Shown here piece by piece: positions 34,633 to 43,857 of a stretch of 64,000 nucleotides of DNA (within the stretch, counting starts at the first letter, position 1; each line of letters starts with the position of its first letter). The stretch is from contig NZ_KZ304952.1 in NCBI RefSeq assembly GCF_002723615.1, positions 218,910 to 282,909 on the forward strand, in the 5' to 3' direction. Source of the DNA: Limimaricola cinnabarinus. Lineage in GTDB: Bacteria; Pseudomonadota; Alphaproteobacteria; Rhodobacterales; Rhodobacteraceae. The notes beneath the pieces were generated by a model. That model saw only the letters and a program-made list of their open reading frames with translations, was not told where the DNA came from and did no database searches. The translations under genes and the position numbers were made by a program.

Positions 34633-35669
34633 CACAGCCGCTCCAGAAGCCGCACGAGGCCCGGGCGCTCGCGCTTGCGCTGCAGCTCGAACAGCCCCAT
34701 CGGGCTCCAGCCGACGAGCGAGGTCTCGACCGGGTCGTTGCGGAACGAGGCGCGCAGCGATTGTTCGAGCTGCTTGCGATGCGCCTTGGACATCGGCGCG
34801 AAATCGACCACGATCTGACCGCCAAGCCCCCGAAGACGCAGCGCGCGCGGCAGCGCGCGGGCGGCGGCGAGATTGGCCTTGAGCGCGGCGGCGGGGCTGG
34901 TGTCGCCGCCGGTGTTGACGTCGATGGCGACCAGCGCGCGGGTCGGCTCGACGAAGATCGACCCCTCGCCCGTCGCCACGCGCGCACTTTTCAAAGCCTC
35001 GACCTGATCGAGCACGCCCTCGCGCTCGAAGCCGCCGGGCTCGGTCGTCACGTCATCGGCCACCCAGTCGCGCCAGGCGAGCAGATGCGGCCCGTCGCCT
35101 TCGGTCAGCGCCTCGGGCTCGGCCCCCTCGGCATCCTCGCTCACCGCCTGGGCCAGGCCGCGCATGGAGGCGATGTCCTCGGCGATGTCATCCTCGGACG
35201 CTCCCTCGCAGACCGAGCGCAGGATCAGGCCGAAGCCCTCGGGCGCGCCCTCCATCCCCTCTTCGGCGAGGATGCGCAGGCGCGCGCGCTCTTCCTCATC
35301 GGCGATGCGGCGCGAGATGTTGAGCCCCGGCGCGCCGGGGGTGACGATGGCGTAGCGGCTCTTGAACAGGACCCGGTCGGTCAGCGGCACGGCCTTGCCG
35401 TCCTCGGCGATGCCGGTGACCTGCACCAGAAGCGCCTGGCCGGGGCGCAGCCCCTTGCCCTGGCGCAGGAAGCCGGTGCCGCCCTCGGGCAGGCGCACCA
35501 TCATGCCGCCCTGCCCCTTCAGCGGCCGGTCGCAGATCGCGCGAAAGATCGCGCCGGGGCGCGGCGCGTCGCCCTCCTCGATCAGCAGGTCGTCGAGTTG
35601 CCCGTCGACCATGAGCGCGGCGGCCTCGCGGTCGCCGATATGGTCGAGGACGATGCGGCGTCCCTTCAT
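34632..35669 (-). CDS. rng: Ribonuclease E/G family protein
   Basis: 345 aa endoribonuclease of the short RNase G type that processes rRNA and mRNA. It starts [20 protein letters not shown], has an S1-like region, [20 protein letters not shown] with a catalytic Asp, then [20 protein letters not shown] with the second Asp. It lacks the long S1-containing N-terminus and C-terminal scaffold of RNase E. ATG at 35669 overlaps the maf stop by 4 bases. Confidence 0.92.
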   Translation of the reverse strand: MKGRRIVLDHIGDREAAALMVDGQLDDLLIEEGDAPRPGAIFRAICDRPLKGQGGMMVRLPEGGTGFLRQGKGLRPGQALLVQVTGIAEDGKAVPLTDRVLFKSRYAIVTPGAPGLNISRRIADEEERARLRILAEEGMEGAPEGFGLILRSVCEGASEDDIAEDIASMRGLAQAVSEDAEGAEPEALTEGDGPHLLAWRDWVADDVTTEPGGFEREGVLDQVEALKSARVATGEGSIFVEPTRALVAIDVNTGGDTSPAAALKANLAAARALPRALRLRGLGGQIVVDFAPMSKAHRKQLEQSLRASFRNDPVETSLVGWSPMGLFELQRKRERPGLVRLLERL

Positions 35670-36271
35670 GCGAAATCTCCGTGCAGGGGGTAACCGGCCG
35701 CCATCAGCAGCCCGGCGGTCTCCGAGAGCGGCAGGCCGACGACACCGGTGAAGGAGCCGTTGATCCACGGGATGAAAGCCCCCGCCGGCCCCTGAATGGC
35801 ATAGCCGCCGGCCTTGCCCTGCCAATCACCCGTGGCGAGATAGGTGTTGACCTCGGGGTTCGACAGCCGCTTCATCCTGACCGCCGTCTCGACCTCGCGC
35901 GCCCAGATCCGGTCGCCGCGCCGCACGGCGACGGCGGTGATGACCGTGTGGCGGCGGCCCGACAGCAGGTGCAGGAAGCGCGCCGCCTCGGCGGCGTCGG
36001 CGGGCTTGCCCATGATGCGGCGGCCGAGCGCCACGGTGGTGTCGGCGCACAAAAGCACCTCGCCCCCGTCCAACGCGACGGCGCGCGATTTCTGTTCGGC
36101 GATGCGCCGCGCATAGGCGCGCGGCAGCTCGCCACGATGCGGGGTCTCGTCGATGTCGGGGGGGCGGACATCATCCGGCTTGACGCCGATCTGTGCCAGC
36201 AGGTCGCGGCGGCGCGGCGAGGCCGAGCCGAGGATCAGCCTCAGCCCGTTCTCGGGCGGCAGCGCGCTCAT
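35666..36271 (-). CDS. maf: Maf-family nucleotide pyrophosphatase
   Basis: 201 aa. [17 protein letters not shown] at the N-terminus, ADTTVALG with catalytic Asp, and [12 protein letters not shown] near the C-terminus mark the dTTP/UTP pyrophosphatase (YhdE-like) branch. Hydrolyses non-canonical or modified nucleoside triphosphates. Between infA and rng in the conserved Rhodobacterales order. Confidence 0.94.
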   Translation of the reverse strand: MSALPPENGLRLILGSASPRRRDLLAQIGVKPDDVRPPDIDETPHRGELPRAYARRIAEQKSRAVALDGGEVLLCADTTVALGRRIMGKPADAAEAARFLHLLSGRRHTVITAVAVRRGDRIWAREVETAVRMKRLSNPEVNTYLATGDWQGKAGGYAIQGPAGAFIPWINGSFTGVVGLPLSETAGLLMAAGYPLHGDFA

Positions 36272-36278
36272 CGAAGCG

Positions 36279-36497
36279 TCAGCGGAAGCGATAGTTGATC
36301 CGACCCTTGGTCAGATCATAGGGGGTCATCTCGACCTGCACCTTGTCGCCGGCGAGGACGCGAATCCGGTTCTTGCGAAGCTTGCCTGCCGTATGCGCGA
36401 TGATCTCATGGCCGTTTTCCAGCTCGACCCTGAACGTCGCATTCGGCAGGAGTTCCTTCACGACACCGGGAAATTCGAGCAGTTCTTCCTTGGCCAT
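36279..36497 (-). CDS. infA: Translation initiation factor IF-1
   Basis: 72 aa OB-fold protein: [20 protein letters not shown], then [20 protein letters not shown] and [16 protein letters not shown]. Start at 36497 by family length; an upstream in-frame ATG would add ten non-conserved residues. It lies 7 bases upstream of maf on the same strand. Confidence 0.97.
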   Translation of the reverse strand: MAKEELLEFPGVVKELLPNATFRVELENGHEIIAHTAGKLRKNRIRVLAGDKVQVEMTPYDLTKGRINYRFR

Positions 36498-36731
36498 GGT
36501 CTCTCCGTACAGTGGTACCCGCGACACACGCGGGCCATGGCTGACAGATGCGCTTCCGCGACCGAAATTTCAAGTGCAAAGAGGCCGCGATCCGGCAAAG
36601 CCGCGCGACATCCGAAAGAGCGTCGCTGCGCAGGCCGGACGAGGCAATCAAAAATTCGTGGCTTTGACGGGGAACGCGGCGCGAGGTGCGCCGTTGTACC
36701 GCCGAAGAGATCTACAAACGGGAGACGATCC

Positions 36732-38288
36732 ATGACCACGAGCATGAAAAAGCTGCTTCTGTCGACGGCGCTGACCTTTCCGATGGCCGCCGGCGTGCAG
36801 GCTCAGACCGCCGATGCGACCTGCTCCGACCTCGAACTGCTGCTGACGGATCGCATGGCCGAGGGCGTGCCCGCCGATGCGCCCATGACCGAGGACGAGA
36901 TCGCCGCGCTGATCGAAGCGCAGGACGATGCTCAGTGCGCGGTCGCCTATGTCGAGCTTGAGCGCGTCGTCGCCGTCGAGGGCGAGGCCGCCACGGCCGA
37001 AGCCGAGGCCCAGCTGGCCGAAACCGAAACCGCCACGGTGCGCCTCGAGGACGAGGTGGTGATCGAAGGCATGGTCTATCTCGAGCAGGGCCAGCCCTCC
37101 GTCGCCGTCGAATCCGGCCAGACCGACGTGATGGTGGCGAACTCCACCCCCGACGTGACCGTGACCGAAGGCCAGCCCGAGATCCTGATCCGTCAGGCCC
37201 CGGCGACCATCTCCATGGACATGCCGCAGCCGACCATCCGCATCGAGCAGCCGGCACCCGAGATCATCGTCACCATGCCCGATCCGACCGTCGACGTGGC
37301 CAACACCCAGCCGCAGGTCGAGATCCGTCAGGCCGATCCGGTCGTGACCGTGACCCAGGCGCGCCCGCAGGTCGATCTCGAGCTGGGCCGTGCGCCCGAA
37401 GGCTCGGAAGGCGGCATCCAGGTGACCGACCGCGCCACCGGCGAGACCTTCGCCACCGGCACGCCCGGTGAGGCCCGCGCCGTCGAGAACGCCGAGGTGC
37501 AGCTGACCACCGTCGAGCCGACCGTGACCTACGAGGAAAGCCGCGACGGCCAGAACGCCAACGTCTCCGTGCAGCGCGCCGAGCCGAACATCCGCTTCGA
37601 GAACGCCGAGCCGGTGATCGAATTCAACCAGTCGGGCGAGCCGCAGATCGAGATGGTGCAGACCGGCGAGCCGGTGGTGACCATCAACGAAGCTACGATG
37701 GAAGCGCAGGACGAGGCCGCGCTCGAGACCGAGGCCGAGCCCGCCGCCGCGCTCGACACGGCGCAGCTGGAAGAGGAGCAGAGCCTCGAAGCCGAGGTCG
37801 AGGGTGAAGTCGCCGAAGGCGCGCTCGCCGTCGAGAACGCCGCCGACGCCGTCGAAGGCGAGGTCGCCGAGATCGGCAACGAGATCGGCACCGAGGTGGA
37901 GCAGGCCGAAACCGAGATGGAAGTTGTCGAGGCCGAGACCGCCGAGATGACCGAGACGGCCACCATCGGGCGCACCGGCCCCATGGTCGAGCGTGAAGGC
38001 TTCGCCATGGTTCCGGCCAACGAGATCGCCGTCACCGACCTCGAAGGGTCGACCGTCTATGGCATCAATGACGAGCGCATCGGCGACATCGGCGACATCA
38101 TGATCGACGACCAGGGCAGCATCCAGCAGGTCATCGTCGAAGTCGGCGGTTTCCTCGGCATCGGCGAAAAGCCGGTCGCGATCCCCTTCGAGCAGATGAG
38201 CGTCCTGCGCTCGGAAGCCGGTGAGGTCCGCGTCTTCATCGAAGCCACCGAGGAGCAGCTCGAATCCATGCAGGAAGTCCCGCAGTAA
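36732..38288 (+). CDS. Exported repetitive acidic protein with PRC-barrel domain
   Basis: 518 aa. Signal peptide about 1-24 (VQAQ). A central region (about 125-240) has repeated beta-like units of the form QPxVxVxxxxPxV (for example TPDVTVTEGQPEILIRQ, QPTIRIEQPAPEIIVTMPD). A second repeat patch follows (about 260-325), then an Ala/Glu-rich, probably coiled or disordered stretch (330-410). The C-terminal PRC-barrel includes TVYGINDERIGDIGDIMIDD and FLGIGEKPVAIPFEQM. Function unknown; PRC domains bind RNA-processing or photosynthetic proteins elsewhere, but this one is exported. It is divergent from infA. Confidence 0.85.
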   Translation: MTTSMKKLLLSTALTFPMAAGVQAQTADATCSDLELLLTDRMAEGVPADAPMTEDEIAALIEAQDDAQCAVAYVELERVVAVEGEAATAEAEAQLAETETATVRLEDEVVIEGMVYLEQGQPSVAVESGQTDVMVANSTPDVTVTEGQPEILIRQAPATISMDMPQPTIRIEQPAPEIIVTMPDPTVDVANTQPQVEIRQADPVVTVTQARPQVDLELGRAPEGSEGGIQVTDRATGETFATGTPGEARAVENAEVQLTTVEPTVTYEESRDGQNANVSVQRAEPNIRFENAEPVIEFNQSGEPQIEMVQTGEPVVTINEATMEAQDEAALETEAEPAAALDTAQLEEEQSLEAEVEGEVAEGALAVENAADAVEGEVAEIGNEIGTEVEQAETEMEVVEAETAEMTETATIGRTGPMVEREGFAMVPANEIAVTDLEGSTVYGINDERIGDIGDIMIDDQGSIQQVIVEVGGFLGIGEKPVAIPFEQMSVLRSEAGEVRVFIEATEEQLESMQEVPQ

Positions 38289-38310
38289 GAGGTTCTCTCC
38301 CGAATACGAA

Positions 38311-38340
38311 GGCCGCCCCCCGGGGCGGCCTTTTCGTTTT
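38311..38340 (+). terminator. Intrinsic terminator after PRC-barrel gene
   Basis: Stem GGCCGCCCC / GGGGCGGCC (38311-38319, 38322-38330) followed by TTTTCGTTTT. A textbook rho-independent terminator 22 bases after the stop codon. Confidence 0.9.
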
Positions 38341-38362
38341 GCGGACCCTGCCGCGGCGCAGG

Positions 38363-38833
38363 CTAGCGGCGCGGCGGCCCCCAGCGGCCGATCAGCCGCT
38401 CGACGATCATGTCGCGCGTCTGCCGGTAGCTCCTGAGCCGCTCCTCGCGCCCTTCCCCGAGGCCGGTCGGATCGAGCACGGGCCAGTATTCGACATCGAG
38501 GTGATAGCAGCTCGTCAGGTCGAGCGCGCGCCTCTGACTGGCCGGAGACAGCGCCAGCACGAGGTCGAAGGACGAGAGGTCGTCGCCCCAATCATGCATC
38601 TCGTCGAAGCTGCGCGAGCGGTGGCGGTGCAGCTCCACGCCGATCTCGGCGCAGACCGCGATGGCGAAGCCGTCGATCTCGAGATCGTTCTTCACGCCGA
38701 CCGACTGGATGTAGCAGTCGGTGCCGTAGAACTTCTTCATGATCCCCTCCGCCATGGGCGAGCGGACGGCGTTGTGGTCGCAGCAGAACAGGACCGATTG
38801 CGGAAGTGGCTGCGCTGTTGCGGCCAATTCCAC
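38363..38833 (-). CDS. Low-molecular-weight protein tyrosine phosphatase-like protein
   Basis: 156 aa. The P-loop SVLFCCDHNAVRSPMAEG supplies Cys18-X5-Arg24 of LMW phosphatases/ArsC-like proteins, and VLDPTG near the C-terminus has the general acid Asp. The start appears to be GTG at 38833, directly after the UPF0262 stop. This gene is a constant member of the hisD-UPF0262-infA neighbourhood in Rhodobacterales; its substrate is unknown. Confidence 0.88.
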   Translation of the reverse strand: MELAATAQPLPQSVLFCCDHNAVRSPMAEGIMKKFYGTDCYIQSVGVKNDLEIDGFAIAVCAEIGVELHRHRSRSFDEMHDWGDDLSSFDLVLALSPASQRRALDLTSCYHLDVEYWPVLDPTGLGEGREERLRSYRQTRDMIVERLIGRWGPPRR

Positions 38834-38834
38834 C

Positions 38835-39299
38835 TCAGGCCCCGAAATGCAGCACGCAGATGAGGGTGAAGAGCCGGCGCGCCGTATCGGTATCGACCTC
38901 GGCCTTGCCCTCGAGCCGCTCCTGCAGCACCCGCGCGCCCTCGTTGTGGATGCCGCGCCGCGCCATGTCGATCGTCTCGATCTGGCTCGGCGGCAGCGTC
39001 TTCACCGCGTCGTAATAGCTTTCGCAGATCTGGAAGTAATCCTTCACCACCTGCCGGAACGGCCCGAGCGAAAGGTGAAACTCAGCCGCGTGCTCCCCCT
39101 GCGCGGTCGCCACGTCGAAGACCAGCCGCCTTTCGCGGATCGCGAGGCCGAGATGATAGGGCCCGGCATCGCGGCCCGGCAGGCAGAAGCTGTTCTCCTC
39201 GAGCAGGTCGAACACCGCGACGCGGCGCTCCTGCTCGATCTCGGGCGTCGGCGCGGGCTGGCCCGCGTCGTCGAGGCGGATCTCGGCGATGCGGGTCAT
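38835..39299 (-). CDS. UPF0262 family protein
   Basis: 154 aa, conserved alphaproteobacterial protein of unknown function. Recognised by SFCLPGRDAGPYHLGLAIRE, FHLSLGPFRQVVKDYFQICE, YYDAVKTLPPSQIETIDMAR and the C-terminal DTDTARRLFTLICVLH. Its ATG overlaps the stop of the GIY-YIG gene by 4 bases. In relatives it normally follows hisD directly. Confidence 0.93.
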   Translation of the reverse strand: MTRIAEIRLDDAGQPAPTPEIEQERRVAVFDLLEENSFCLPGRDAGPYHLGLAIRERRLVFDVATAQGEHAAEFHLSLGPFRQVVKDYFQICESYYDAVKTLPPSQIETIDMARRGIHNEGARVLQERLEGKAEVDTDTARRLFTLICVLHFGA

Positions 39300-40192
39300 G
39301 CGTCCGCTCCGATTTGTTCCGCTTCCCAGTCGGCGTAACTTTGCCCAGTTTCAGATCGCTTCCATTTCGTGCGGCCGTTCGAAGGACGTCCCAAGACGAC
39401 CGCCGCAGCTGCAGATGGACTGGAGAAAGCATAGTGCTCAGTAAATATGGCTTTGTCGCCTTCTACCTTCAAAATGCCCAACTGGCATAATTGAGCATGC
39501 AGCTTTGCATAAGACGCAACATGCCCACCTTGCCCAACCCAACGAGGTCGCGCTTCTGATCCTTGCCTTACAATAAATTCTGCACCCTCCAATCGGGCAG
39601 TGGCCACAATCCCCACTTGAGGTGCCGAAAGGGAGAAACATATTGGAGGTGTTGATGCGTCTGTGGTCTCGCTACCATAGCGCGCCGAACGCTTCTGAAC
39701 TTGCAGCAAATCTATCCCCAGAGCGGGCAAAACCATACGTAAGGTTTCTATGAATTCTTCCATATTGGCTTGGCCTGCTTCCGACAGGCTTGAGCGGGGT
39801 GGCGTGTTCCCATTTTCGAGCCGTACCTGCGCGGCTTCACGGGCAATTTCCACCAATCTAGACTCAAGATACTTCACATGAGCTTTGTGAAGGCTATCAG
39901 AACTTGTGGTGATCATGACCACGTTGCTCCACCACTCCTTCTTTGCATCATGGCTTCTAATGCGCTCAGAGATGCTTTCGCCCTCTCCCACATAAGCAAT
40001 TCTGCCATCCTCGTCGTCACCGAGGAGCAGATAAACTCCAGTATACTTTGCTTCCGGACGCTCCAAAGCCTCTCTCAACTGGATACGCGGAGCACTTAAG
40101 ATATGACCAGTCCAGTTGAATACTTCGGCGGTTAGAAGGCCGTCCGGCCGCCCATCGACAAAATACAGTTCGAGAGAACGCCCTTGGCTCAT
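39296..40192 (-). CDS. GIY-YIG nuclease-domain protein with DUF4357-like C-terminus
   Basis: 298 aa. GIY-YIG domain at about 45-150: TGVYLLLGDDEDGRIAYVGE (GVY...YVG), ERIRSHD with the catalytic Arg and YLESRLVEIA with the Glu. The C-terminus (FSSPSAAAAVVLGRPSNGRT, then SYADWE) resembles DUF4357. The DNA is clearly richer in A/T than its neighbours. It overlaps hisD and UPF0262 by 4 bases each. Probably a foreign gene joined into a housekeeping operon; it may act in DNA modification/defence, but no methylase is next to it. Confidence 0.85.
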   Translation of the reverse strand: MSQGRSLELYFVDGRPDGLLTAEVFNWTGHILSAPRIQLREALERPEAKYTGVYLLLGDDEDGRIAYVGEGESISERIRSHDAKKEWWSNVVMITTSSDSLHKAHVKYLESRLVEIAREAAQVRLENGNTPPRSSLSEAGQANMEEFIETLRMVLPALGIDLLQVQKRSARYGSETTDASTPPICFSLSAPQVGIVATARLEGAEFIVRQGSEARPRWVGQGGHVASYAKLHAQLCQLGILKVEGDKAIFTEHYAFSSPSAAAAVVLGRPSNGRTKWKRSETGQSYADWEAEQIGADA

Positions 40193-41499
40193 GCCTCCCC
40201 CCGGTTCAGCTTTTCAAGCCGCGCGGTGAGCGACAGCCCGTGCGCCTCGAGGCTTTCGGCCCGCGCGAGCCGCGCGCCGGCGGGGCCGATCGCGGCCAGT
40301 GCCGCGGGCGTCATCTTCGACAATGTGGTGCGCTTCAGAAAATCCATCACCGAAAGCCCAGAGGAAAACCGCGCCGAGCGTGCCGTGGGCAGGACGTGGT
40401 TGGGTCCGGAAATGTAGTCACCGATCGCCTCCGGCGTCCAGTGCCCCAAAAAGATCGCGCCCGCATGGGTGATTTTCTCCGACAAGGCCTCGGGATCGGC
40501 GACGCAGAGCTCCAGATGCTCGGCGGCGACCCGGTCGGCGAGCCGCGCCGCCTCGTCGAGATCGCGCACCGTGACGATGGCGCCGAAATCGCGCCAGCTC
40601 GCCCCGGCGATGGCGCGGCGCTCCAGCGTCTCAAGCCGCGCCTCGACCGCCGCCGCCACCTTGTCGCCGAACGCCGCATCATCGGTGATCAGGATCGACT
40701 GCGCGCTCTCGTCATGCTCGGCCTGTGACAGAAGGTCGAGCGCGATCCAGTCGGGATCGTTGTCGGCATCGGCGATGACGAGGATCTCGGAAGGCCCCGC
40801 GATCATGTCGATGCCGACCCGGCCGAAGACCCGGCGCTTGGCGGCGGCGACGAAGGCGTTGCCCGGGCCGGTGATCTTGTCGACCGGCGCGACCGTTTCG
40901 GTGCCATAGGCCAGCGCCGCGATCGCCTGCGCGCCGCCCAGCCGGTAGATCTCATCCACCCCGGCGATGCGGCAGGCCATCAGCACCAGCGGGTTGGCGA
41001 CACCGTCGGGTGTCGGCACGGTGACGGCAAGCCGCTCGACGCCGGCCACCTTGGCCGGCACCGCGTTCATCAGCACCGAGGAGGGATAGGAGGCAAGCCC
41101 GCCCGGCACGTAGAGCCCCGCCGCCGAGACGGGCGTCCAGCGCCAGCCGAGCATCGCGCCGGTCTCGTCGGTCCAGCTCTCGTCGCGGGGCATCTGCCGG
41201 GCGTGATAGGCGCGGATGCGTTCGGCGGCGAGTTCCAGCGCCGCGCGATCCTCCTCCGACACCTTAGCGCATTCCGCCTCGATCTCCTCAGGCGAAAACC
41301 GCAGCCGCTCCGCCGGAAGCGTCAGCCGGTCGAAGCGCGAGGTATAATCGACCAGCGCCAGATCGCCGCGCGCGCGCACATCCGCGATGATCGCGGCCAC
41401 GGCGTCGTCCACATCGGGGCTGTCCTCGCGCTTCATGGTCAAAAGCGCGGAAAAGCGGGTCTCGAAATCGGTATCGGTGCTGGACAGGCGGTGCGGCAT
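40189..41499 (-). CDS. hisD: Histidinol dehydrogenase
   Basis: 436 aa zinc enzyme for the last two steps of histidine synthesis (L-histidinol to L-histidine, two NAD+). Motifs: YVPGGLASYPSSVLMNAVPA, GGAQAIAALAYGTE, DMIAGPSEILVIADADNDPD, AEHDESAQSILIT and GPNHVLPT with metal-binding residues. Length is normal. Confidence 0.97.
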   Translation of the reverse strand: MPHRLSSTDTDFETRFSALLTMKREDSPDVDDAVAAIIADVRARGDLALVDYTSRFDRLTLPAERLRFSPEEIEAECAKVSEEDRAALELAAERIRAYHARQMPRDESWTDETGAMLGWRWTPVSAAGLYVPGGLASYPSSVLMNAVPAKVAGVERLAVTVPTPDGVANPLVLMACRIAGVDEIYRLGGAQAIAALAYGTETVAPVDKITGPGNAFVAAAKRRVFGRVGIDMIAGPSEILVIADADNDPDWIALDLLSQAEHDESAQSILITDDAAFGDKVAAAVEARLETLERRAIAGASWRDFGAIVTVRDLDEAARLADRVAAEHLELCVADPEALSEKITHAGAIFLGHWTPEAIGDYISGPNHVLPTARSARFSSGLSVMDFLKRTTLSKMTPAALAAIGPAGARLARAESLEAHGLSLTARLEKLNRGEA

Positions 41500-41580
41500 G
41501 GCGGTCTCCTTCGGGGATCGGGCATAGACCTGCCCGCCCCCCTGCTCAACCGTCCAGTTGCCGCAAGCCGCCCGCGCCGG

Positions 41581-42054
41581 TCACTCCGGGTGCTTCGGCG
41601 CCTTGCCCGAGGGCGCGCCGTAAGGCCGGGTCACGTCGCGCAGGATCACCTCCAGCGCCTCGACATCCACGGCGATCTCGCCATCGCCCGCGAGGATCAG
41701 CCGCAGCGTTCCGGCCCCGTCCTCGCCCGGCTCGAAGACCAGCGCGAGGATCGACAGCACCGTGTCGCGGTCCTTGGGGTCGAGCCCCTGGCTGCGCACC
41801 GCCATCACGTTCTCGATGCACAGCACCGCCTGCACGCGCTCGGCCTCGCGCGTGGTGGCGGGGTCTTCCCAGCGAAAGCGGTTGAGCAGCAGGCCGAAGC
41901 GCCGCTCGCTCTTGCGCCAGGACATCTCGGAGGCGGGCAGGACCGAATCCTGCACCAGCGCCGAGATCACCTGCACGTCGTCGCCGTCGAGCGCCTTGAG
42001 GCGCAAGGGGCGCTGCGCGCCCTCCTCGAATGTCGCGTCGCGCATCTCGCTCAT
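41581..42054 (-). CDS. DUF2948 family protein
   Basis: 157 aa alphaproteobacterial protein: [44 protein letters not shown] and [20 protein letters not shown]. Function unknown. Starts 4 bases inside the murA stop and ends 81 bases before hisD; the three genes travel together in Rhodobacterales. Confidence 0.92.
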   Translation of the reverse strand: MSEMRDATFEEGAQRPLRLKALDGDDVQVISALVQDSVLPASEMSWRKSERRFGLLLNRFRWEDPATTREAERVQAVLCIENVMAVRSQGLDPKDRDTVLSILALVFEPGEDGAGTLRLILAGDGEIAVDVEALEVILRDVTRPYGAPSGKAPKHPE

Positions 42055-43316
42055 TCCGTCACCCTCTCGATCTTCGCCCCCACCGCGCCGAGCTTTTCCT
42101 CGACATGCTCATAGCCGCGATCGAGGTGATAGACGCGGCTCACCATCGTCTCGCCCTCGGCCGCCAGCCCGGCGAGGATCAGCGACACGCTCGCCCGCAG
42201 GTCGGTCGCCATCACCCGCGCGCCCTTGAGCTTGTCGACGCCGGTGACGGTGGCATGGCCGCCCTGCACGTCGATCCGCGCGCCCATGCGCACCAGTTCG
42301 GGCGCATGCATGAAGCGGTTCTCGAAGATCTTCTCCTCGAGCCGCGAGGTGCCCTGCGCGGTGCAGAGCATCGCCATCATCTGCGCCTGCAGATCGGTCG
42401 GAAAGCCGGGGAAGGGCTCGGTCGTCACGTCGACCGCGCGCGGCCGGTCGCCGCGCAGCCGCACCTTGAGACCGGCTTCGGTCTCGGTCACGTCGATGCC
42501 CGCCGCGTCGAGCTTCTCGCAAAAGGCGCCGATCAGTTCGAGCTTGCCGCCGAGGCATTCGACCTCGCCGCCGGTGAAGGCCGGCGCCAGCATGTAGGTG
42601 CCAAGCTCGATCCGGTCGGTGACGACGCGGTGCGTCGCGGCGCCCAGCCGGTCGACGCCCTGCACCTCGATGGTCGATGTGCCCTCGCCCTCGATCTGCG
42701 CGCCCATCGCCCGCAGGCAGCGGGCGAGATCGACGATCTCGGGCTCGCGCGCGGCGTTCTCGATCACCGTGCCGCCGCGCGCCAGCGTCGCGGCCATCAG
42801 CACGTTCTCGGTCGCGCCCACGGAGGCAAAGCGCAGCGGCACGCGCCCGCCCCGAAGCCCGCCGCGCGCCAGCGCGTGCAGGTAGCCGTCCTTCAGCTCG
42901 ATCTCCGCGCCCAGCGCGGTCAGCGCCTCGATGTGGATGTCCATGGGGCGCGCGCCGATGGCGCAGCCGCCCGGCAGCGAGACCTCCGCCTCATGCGCGC
43001 GCGCCAGGAGCGGCCCGAGCACGAGGTTCGAGGCGCGCATCTTGCGCACGATCTCGTAATCGGCCCGGGTCGAGGCGAGATCATGCGTCGACATGGCGAT
43101 GACCTTGCCGCCCTGCATCGACGAGACCTCGGCCCCGAGCGATTCCAGCAGCTGCGTCATGGTGCGGATGTCCGACAGGCGCGGCGCGTTGGTGAGCGTC
43201 AGCGGCTCTTCGGAGAGCAGCGTGGCGGGCATCAGCGCGAGGCAGGCGTTCTTGGCGCCGGCGATCGGAATCTGGCCGCGCAGCTCGCTGCCGCCGCGTA
43301 CGATGATCGAATCCAT
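42051..43316 (-). CDS. murA: UDP-N-acetylglucosamine 1-carboxyvinyltransferase MurA
   Basis: 421 aa enzyme that transfers enolpyruvate to UDP-GlcNAc, the first committed step of peptidoglycan synthesis. Motifs: [15 protein letters not shown], the active-site Cys in [15 protein letters not shown] (fosfomycin target; here Cys, the sensitive form), [18 protein letters not shown] and [15 protein letters not shown]. Length is normal. Confidence 0.97.
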   Translation of the reverse strand: MDSIIVRGGSELRGQIPIAGAKNACLALMPATLLSEEPLTLTNAPRLSDIRTMTQLLESLGAEVSSMQGGKVIAMSTHDLASTRADYEIVRKMRASNLVLGPLLARAHEAEVSLPGGCAIGARPMDIHIEALTALGAEIELKDGYLHALARGGLRGGRVPLRFASVGATENVLMAATLARGGTVIENAAREPEIVDLARCLRAMGAQIEGEGTSTIEVQGVDRLGAATHRVVTDRIELGTYMLAPAFTGGEVECLGGKLELIGAFCEKLDAAGIDVTETEAGLKVRLRGDRPRAVDVTTEPFPGFPTDLQAQMMAMLCTAQGTSRLEEKIFENRFMHAPELVRMGARIDVQGGHATVTGVDKLKGARVMATDLRASVSLILAGLAAEGETMVSRVYHLDRGYEHVEEKLGAVGAKIERVTE

Positions 43317-43321
43317 GCCTG

Positions 43322-43471
43322 CTACTCTTTCTCTTGCTCGTCATCGGCGTCCGCATCGCGCGCGCGGGCCTGAGCCTGCGCCTTGCGGCGGGCGATGTTG
43401 GCCTTGAGGGCCGCCTTGAGGCGGTCCTGGCGATCGGCCGCGCGGGGCGGGTCTTGACGGGGTGTCTTCAT
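43322..43471 (-). CDS. Small basic/acidic protein before murA
   Basis: 49 aa beginning [20 protein letters not shown], with a basic Ala-rich helix and an acidic tail ([11 protein letters not shown]). It ends 5 bases before the murA start, so the two are likely co-transcribed. Small proteins of this type are found at the same place in related genomes; function unknown. Confidence 0.7.
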   Translation of the reverse strand: MKTPRQDPPRAADRQDRLKAALKANIARRKAQAQARARDADADDEQEKE

Positions 43472-43622
43472 GCTAGCGCAGATAGCGTTCCCGCCCCATT
43501 GCGTCCAGTTCAAGGCGTTCGAAGTTCGGCTCTCGGCGGGCAATCGCAGGCCCTTGCGTCAATCTGCAGAATTTCCGCTTGCGCTCACCGCACAGACAAG
43601 TAAAAGCCCGCCCAGACGAGAT

Positions 43623-43697
43623 GCTGCAGTAGCTCAGTGGTAGAGCACACCCTTGGTAAGGGTGAGGTCGAGAGTTCAATCCTCTCCTGCAGCACCA
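43623..43697 (+). tRNA. tRNA-Thr (GGT)
   Basis: 75 bases with CCA. Acceptor stem GCTGCAG/CTGCAGC, D-arm AGCTCAGTGGTAGAGC, anticodon stem-loop ACCCTTGGTAAGGGT with GGT, T-arm GAGAGTTCAATCCTCTC. Confidence 0.97.
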
Positions 43698-43795
43698 TCT
43701 TCCCCCGACATCGAGCTTTCTGGCCCGCGCCCTCGCGCGGTGCATGCGCGCGGCCTTCGCGGAGGCCGGCGGCAGCCGAGGCCGTTTTCACCAGG

Positions 43796-43832
43796 AAAAA
43801 GGCCCCGCGCCAGTTGGGCGGGGGGCCTTTTC
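43796..43832. terminator. Bidirectional hairpin between tRNA-Thr and acyl-CoA synthetase
   Basis: AAAAA then GGCCCCGC ... GCGGGG(GG)CC then TTTT. A-run on the left and T-run on the right allow termination from both sides; it lies 26 bases past the acyl-CoA synthetase stop and about 100 bases after the tRNA. Confidence 0.75.
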
Positions 43833-43857
43833 GTTCGTGGTGCCAGGCGCCGAAGGC

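Noticed and set aside
34129..34818. Plus-strand frame running through tRNA-Phe
   Set aside because: It crosses a tRNA gene and the antisense of yacG/rng; not coding.
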